DNA of 6,791 nucleotides from NCBI GenBank assembly GCA_937875715.1, contig CALEHZ010000271.1, forward strand, positions 1-6,791, written 5' to 3'. Positions 4,914-6,791 of the stretch are shown here, piece by piece. How positions within the stretch are numbered: position 1 is the first letter of the stretch; every line of letters starts with the position of its first letter. The DNA is from an uncultured Campylobacter sp. (lineage in GTDB: Bacteria; Campylobacterota; Campylobacteria; Campylobacterales; Campylobacteraceae). Below the pieces are notes generated by a model that worked only from the letters and a program-made list of their open reading frames with translations, was not told the DNA's origin and searched no databases. Position numbers and translations under genes: made by a program.

Positions 4914-5906
4914 TTAAGCTTTTGAAATGTATTTGCCAAGTTCTACAAGGCGTTTTGTATAGCCCCATTCGTTATCATACCACGCCATGATTTTTACCAT
5001 GTAATCGCAAATAACTTGCGTCAAATCAGCCGCCACGATGCTAGAATACTCGCAAGTCATAAAATCGCTGCTAACACGCTCTTCAAAATCCACTAGCATA
5101 ATGCCTTTTAAGCTAGAATTCGCAGCTTTTAAAAAAGTCTCGTTTAGCTCGTCCTTGCTAGTCTTGCGTCCTAAAACCGCTGTTAAATCTACCATTGAGA
5201 CATCAGCTACTGGCACACGCACACTTTGTCCGTGAAGCTTGCCATTTAAGCTTGGCATGATTAGCTTCATCGCTTTTGCTGCGCCTGTGGTGCTTGGAAT
5301 GAGATTTGTAGCAGCGGCGCGAGATGAGCGCAAATCTTTTGCTTTGCTATCAAGCAAAGACTGACTATTTGTATATGCGTGAATTGTAGTCATCAGTCCT
5401 TTTTCTATGCCAAAATTATCTTCAAGCACTTTTGCCACTGGCCCTAAGCAGTTTGTGGTACAGCTTGCATTTGAGATGATTTTTTGCCCAGCATAAAGAT
5501 TTTCATTTACGCCAAGCACGAAGGTCGGCGTATCATCCTTTGCCGGTGCGCTCATAACTACCTTTTTTGCTCCTGCTTTTAGGTATGCCTCGCATTTTTC
5601 GCTGGTTAAAAACTTGCCAGTGCATTCAAGCACGACATCAATGCCGCTAAGGTCCATTTCATCAATGTTTCTAGTGCTATACATGCGAACTTTTTGCTCA
5701 CCGATTTTTAGATAATTCTCACCATCAATTTCTACTTCTTTATCAAACTCGCCGTGAATTGTGTCGTATTTTAGAAGGTAGCGAGTAACTTTTCGCTCAG
5801 CCGTGTCGTTTATGACGCAAAGCTCGTAGTTTGGGTCATTTGCGATGATTCTAGCTGCGCAACGCCCGATGCGACCAAAGCCGTTAATTGCGATTTTTAG
5901 AGCCAT
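4914..5906 (-). CDS. gapA: Glyceraldehyde-3-phosphate dehydrogenase, NAD-dependent type
   Basis: A 330-residue GAPDH of normal length. It catalyses the reversible, phosphate- and NAD-dependent oxidation of glyceraldehyde 3-phosphate; in campylobacters, which as a rule lack a working phosphofructokinase, it acts mainly in gluconeogenesis. The Rossmann start is INGFGRIGR (7-15), and Asp34 in VINDT suits NAD preference. SNASCTTNC (145-153) places the catalytic Cys at 149, and His176 lies in TTIHAYTNSQ. STTGAAKA (205-212) and WYDNEWGY (309-316) complete the set. The ATG at 5904-5906 was chosen because AAGGAT lies 6 nt upstream and the protein then starts MALKIAINGFG; an in-frame upstream start would add 37 unrelated residues and run into nadD. 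It is divergent from nadD, as in C. jejuni (Cj1403c/Cj1404), with overlapping promoters, and is followed by a strong hairpin terminator. Confidence 0.97.
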   Translation of the reverse strand: MALKIAINGFGRIGRCAARIIANDPNYELCVINDTAERKVTRYLLKYDTIHGEFDKEVEIDGENYLKIGEQKVRMYSTRNIDEMDLSGIDVVLECTGKFLTSEKCEAYLKAGAKKVVMSAPAKDDTPTFVLGVNENLYAGQKIISNASCTTNCLGPVAKVLEDNFGIEKGLMTTIHAYTNSQSLLDSKAKDLRSSRAAATNLIPSTTGAAKAMKLIMPSLNGKLHGQSVRVPVADVSMVDLTAVLGRKTSKDELNETFLKAANSSLKGIMLVDFEERVSSDFMTCEYSSIVAADLTQVICDYMVKIMAWYDNEWGYTKRLVELGKYISKA

Positions 5907-5923
5907 GTTTTTATCCTTTTTTT

Positions 5924-5932
5924 TGGTATAAT
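5924..5932 (+). promoter_or_regulatory. Extended -10 of the nadD-rsfS promoter
   Basis: TGGTATAAT (5924-5932) is a perfect extended -10 preceded by a run of eight or more T, the classic Campylobacter sigma70 layout. The predicted start is near 5939, giving a leader of about 39 nt. The T-run is the same DNA that encodes the gap ribosome site on the other strand. Confidence 0.7.
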
Positions 5933-5941
5933 TGCGCTGTG

Positions 5942-5950
5942 ATTTTAGCA
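5942..5950 (-). promoter_or_regulatory. Extended -10 of the gap promoter
   Basis: On the minus strand TGCTAAAAT (hexamer TAAAAT at 5942-5947) is an extended -10, with a predicted start near 5935 and a leader of about 29 nt to the gap ATG. T-rich DNA upstream fits the Campylobacter sigma70 pattern. The predicted start lies to the left of the predicted nadD start, so the two promoters overlap face to face. Confidence 0.55.
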
Positions 5951-5977
5951 AAATTTTATTTAATTTAAGGAAAATTT

Positions 5978-6583
5978 TTGAATATTGCGATTTTTGGTGG
6001 TTCGTTTGACCCGCCACACGCCGGACATGATGAGATTGTAAAAGCTGCGTTAAATACGCTTGATATTGATAAGCTCATTATAATTCCAACTTTTTGTTCG
6101 CCTTTTAAAAGTGAATTTTCTGCCTTGCCTAAGCAGCGCCTTTCGTGGTGTAAGGCGCTTTGGGGCGAGAATTTAGAAAATTCAAACTTGAATTTTCTAA
6201 AAAATTCAGAAAATTCAAAAATTCTAGTTAGTGATTTTGAGATTTTGCGTGGATTAAAAAATGGGCAAAAAACGCCTACGATAACGAGTGTTAGGCACTT
6301 TAAAGAGCTTTTGAAACCAGAAAAAATTTATTTAATAATCGGCGCTGATTGCTTAGAAAACTTACATAAATGGGCTGAATTTTCTAGTCTTTGTGAGCTT
6401 GTGGAATTCGTGGTTGCCACAAGAGAGAATTCACAAATTCCAGATTGCTTTAAAACCTTGAAAAATTTAGAAATAAATGTTAATATTTCATCATCAATTA
6501 TAAGGAAAAACTTAGATTTTAAGCAAGTTTTGCCAAAAATCTTAGATGAAGTGAAGGAATTTTATGGAAGAAAGAATCAGTAG
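5978..6583 (+). CDS. nadD: Nicotinate-nucleotide adenylyltransferase
   Basis: A 201-residue cytoplasmic nucleotidyltransferase that joins ATP and nicotinate mononucleotide to give deamido-NAD, the next-to-last step of NAD synthesis. GGSFDPPHAGH (7-17) holds the HxGH nucleotide-binding motif (His14, His17); KTPTITSV (98-105), IIGAD (120-124), LHKW (129-132) and ISSSIIR (170-176) are the other family blocks. The start is TTG, chosen because AAGGA sits 6 nt upstream and the family begins MxIAxFGGSFDP. Compared with the C. jejuni protein as I remember it, residues about 66-80 (LENSNLNFLKNSENS) are an extra low-complexity stretch between the conserved WG and SDFEI; it is encoded by a palindromic repeat (6172-6217). 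The active-site blocks on both sides are intact, so the enzyme is probably functional. It overlaps rsfS by 20 nt. Confidence 0.95.
   Translation: MNIAIFGGSFDPPHAGHDEIVKAALNTLDIDKLIIIPTFCSPFKSEFSALPKQRLSWCKALWGENLENSNLNFLKNSENSKILVSDFEILRGLKNGQKTPTITSVRHFKELLKPEKIYLIIGADCLENLHKWAEFSSLCELVEFVVATRENSQIPDCFKTLKNLEINVNISSSIIRKNLDFKQVLPKILDEVKEFYGRKNQ
6172..6217. repeat. Palindromic repeat block inside nadD
   Basis: The arms 6172-6185 (TTTAGAAAATTCAA) and 6188-6201 (TTGAATTTTCTAAA) are perfect 14-bp reverse complements with a 2-nt centre. They are followed by two more AAAATTCA words ending at 6208 and 6217. The block lies in frame and encodes the Asn/Ser/Leu/Lys-rich extra segment of NadD, with AAT-TCA (Asn-Ser) three times. 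The core matches the gap terminator stem (4859-4882) except in the central few bases. Confidence 0.8.
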
Positions 6584-6791
6584 AATAACTAGAATTCTAG
6601 ATGAGAAAAAAGCCGAAGATATTGAAGTTATCGATATGAGCGGTCAAGAATACATCGCAAAGTATGTAATAATCGCAACTACACTTCACTCACGTCACGC
6701 TCTTAGCCTAAAAGACGAGCTTTCTTCGCAGTTAAAACCACTAGGAGAAAAGTTTTTGGGCGAAGAAGTAAGCGATGATTGGTGTGTGATT
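6564..6791 (+). CDS. rsfS: Ribosomal silencing factor RsfS (N-terminal part)
   Basis: The first 76 residues of a protein that normally has about 110; the rest lies beyond the right edge. RsfS (YbeB, Iojap family) binds ribosomal protein L14 (uL14) on the 50S subunit and blocks joining with the 30S, damping translation during starvation. Visible family features are the N-terminal helix ending ILDEKKAEDIEVIDM (11-25), the strand YVIIATTLHSRHALSL (35-50) and the DDWCVI block (71-76) that leads to the conserved Asp-Gly segment. The ATG at 6564 lies within the end of nadD (20-nt overlap) and has AAGGA 5 nt upstream, so the genes are likely translationally coupled. The nadD-rsfS pairing is widespread in bacteria and present in C. 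jejuni. Confidence 0.93.
   Translation, partial: MEERISRITRILDEKKAEDIEVIDMSGQEYIAKYVIIATTLHSRHALSLKDELSSQLKPLGEKFLGEEVSDDWCVI

Noticed and set aside
5907..6017. In-frame 37-residue N-terminal extension of GAPDH
   Set aside because: The extension is Lys/Asn-rich with no family similarity, overlaps the nadD start, and the internal ATG at 5904-5906 has an AAGGAT ribosome site and gives the standard GAPDH N-terminus.

Overview
The window looks like chromosomal DNA of a Campylobacter or close epsilonproteobacterial relative, not C. jejuni itself. It is AT-rich, with AAGGAG ribosome sites and promoters that show a TATAAT or extended TGnTATAAT -10 but no clear -35. Three gene neighbourhoods match what I remember of Campylobacter: a CmeR-like TetR gene directly upstream of an RND adaptor gene; a cytochrome c553-like gene divergent from gmhB (as Cj1153/Cj1152c); and gap divergent from nadD-rsfS (as Cj1403c/Cj1404/Cj1405). 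Species cannot be fixed by eye.

Layout. Positions 1-928 (minus) hold a TetR repressor followed by the start of a periplasmic RND adaptor lipoprotein, a probable multidrug-efflux operon. Positions 929-1079 are non-coding: a terminator for the cytochrome genes and a 13-bp inverted repeat that is a candidate TetR operator. Positions 1080-1771 (minus) carry two tandem paralogous monohaem cytochromes c. Divergent from them, 1920-4094 (plus) holds gmhB (ADP-heptose synthesis for LOS) followed after 9 nt by ilvD (branched-chain amino acid synthesis). Positions 4092-4230 form a repeat-rich, hairpin-rich spacer, followed by a decayed acyltransferase-3 gene (4251-4818). Positions 4914-5906 (minus) encode GAPDH, ended by a strong hairpin terminator. 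Divergent from it are nadD (NAD synthesis) and, overlapping by 20 nt, the start of rsfS (ribosome silencing factor).

Most of the genes are conserved housekeeping genes. The unusual signal is a short word, TGAATTTT (reverse complement AAAATTCA), which I count about 27 times in 6.8 kb where a rough composition estimate gives about one. It clusters in spacers, in terminator hairpins, in the gmhB 3' end, and as an in-frame palindromic block inside nadD that seems to add about 15 residues missing from the C. jejuni protein. Its core GAATTT fits RAATTY, the methylated motif tied to DNA uptake in C. jejuni, so the word may be an uptake or self-recognition tag, a spreading palindromic element, or both. 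That link is inference.
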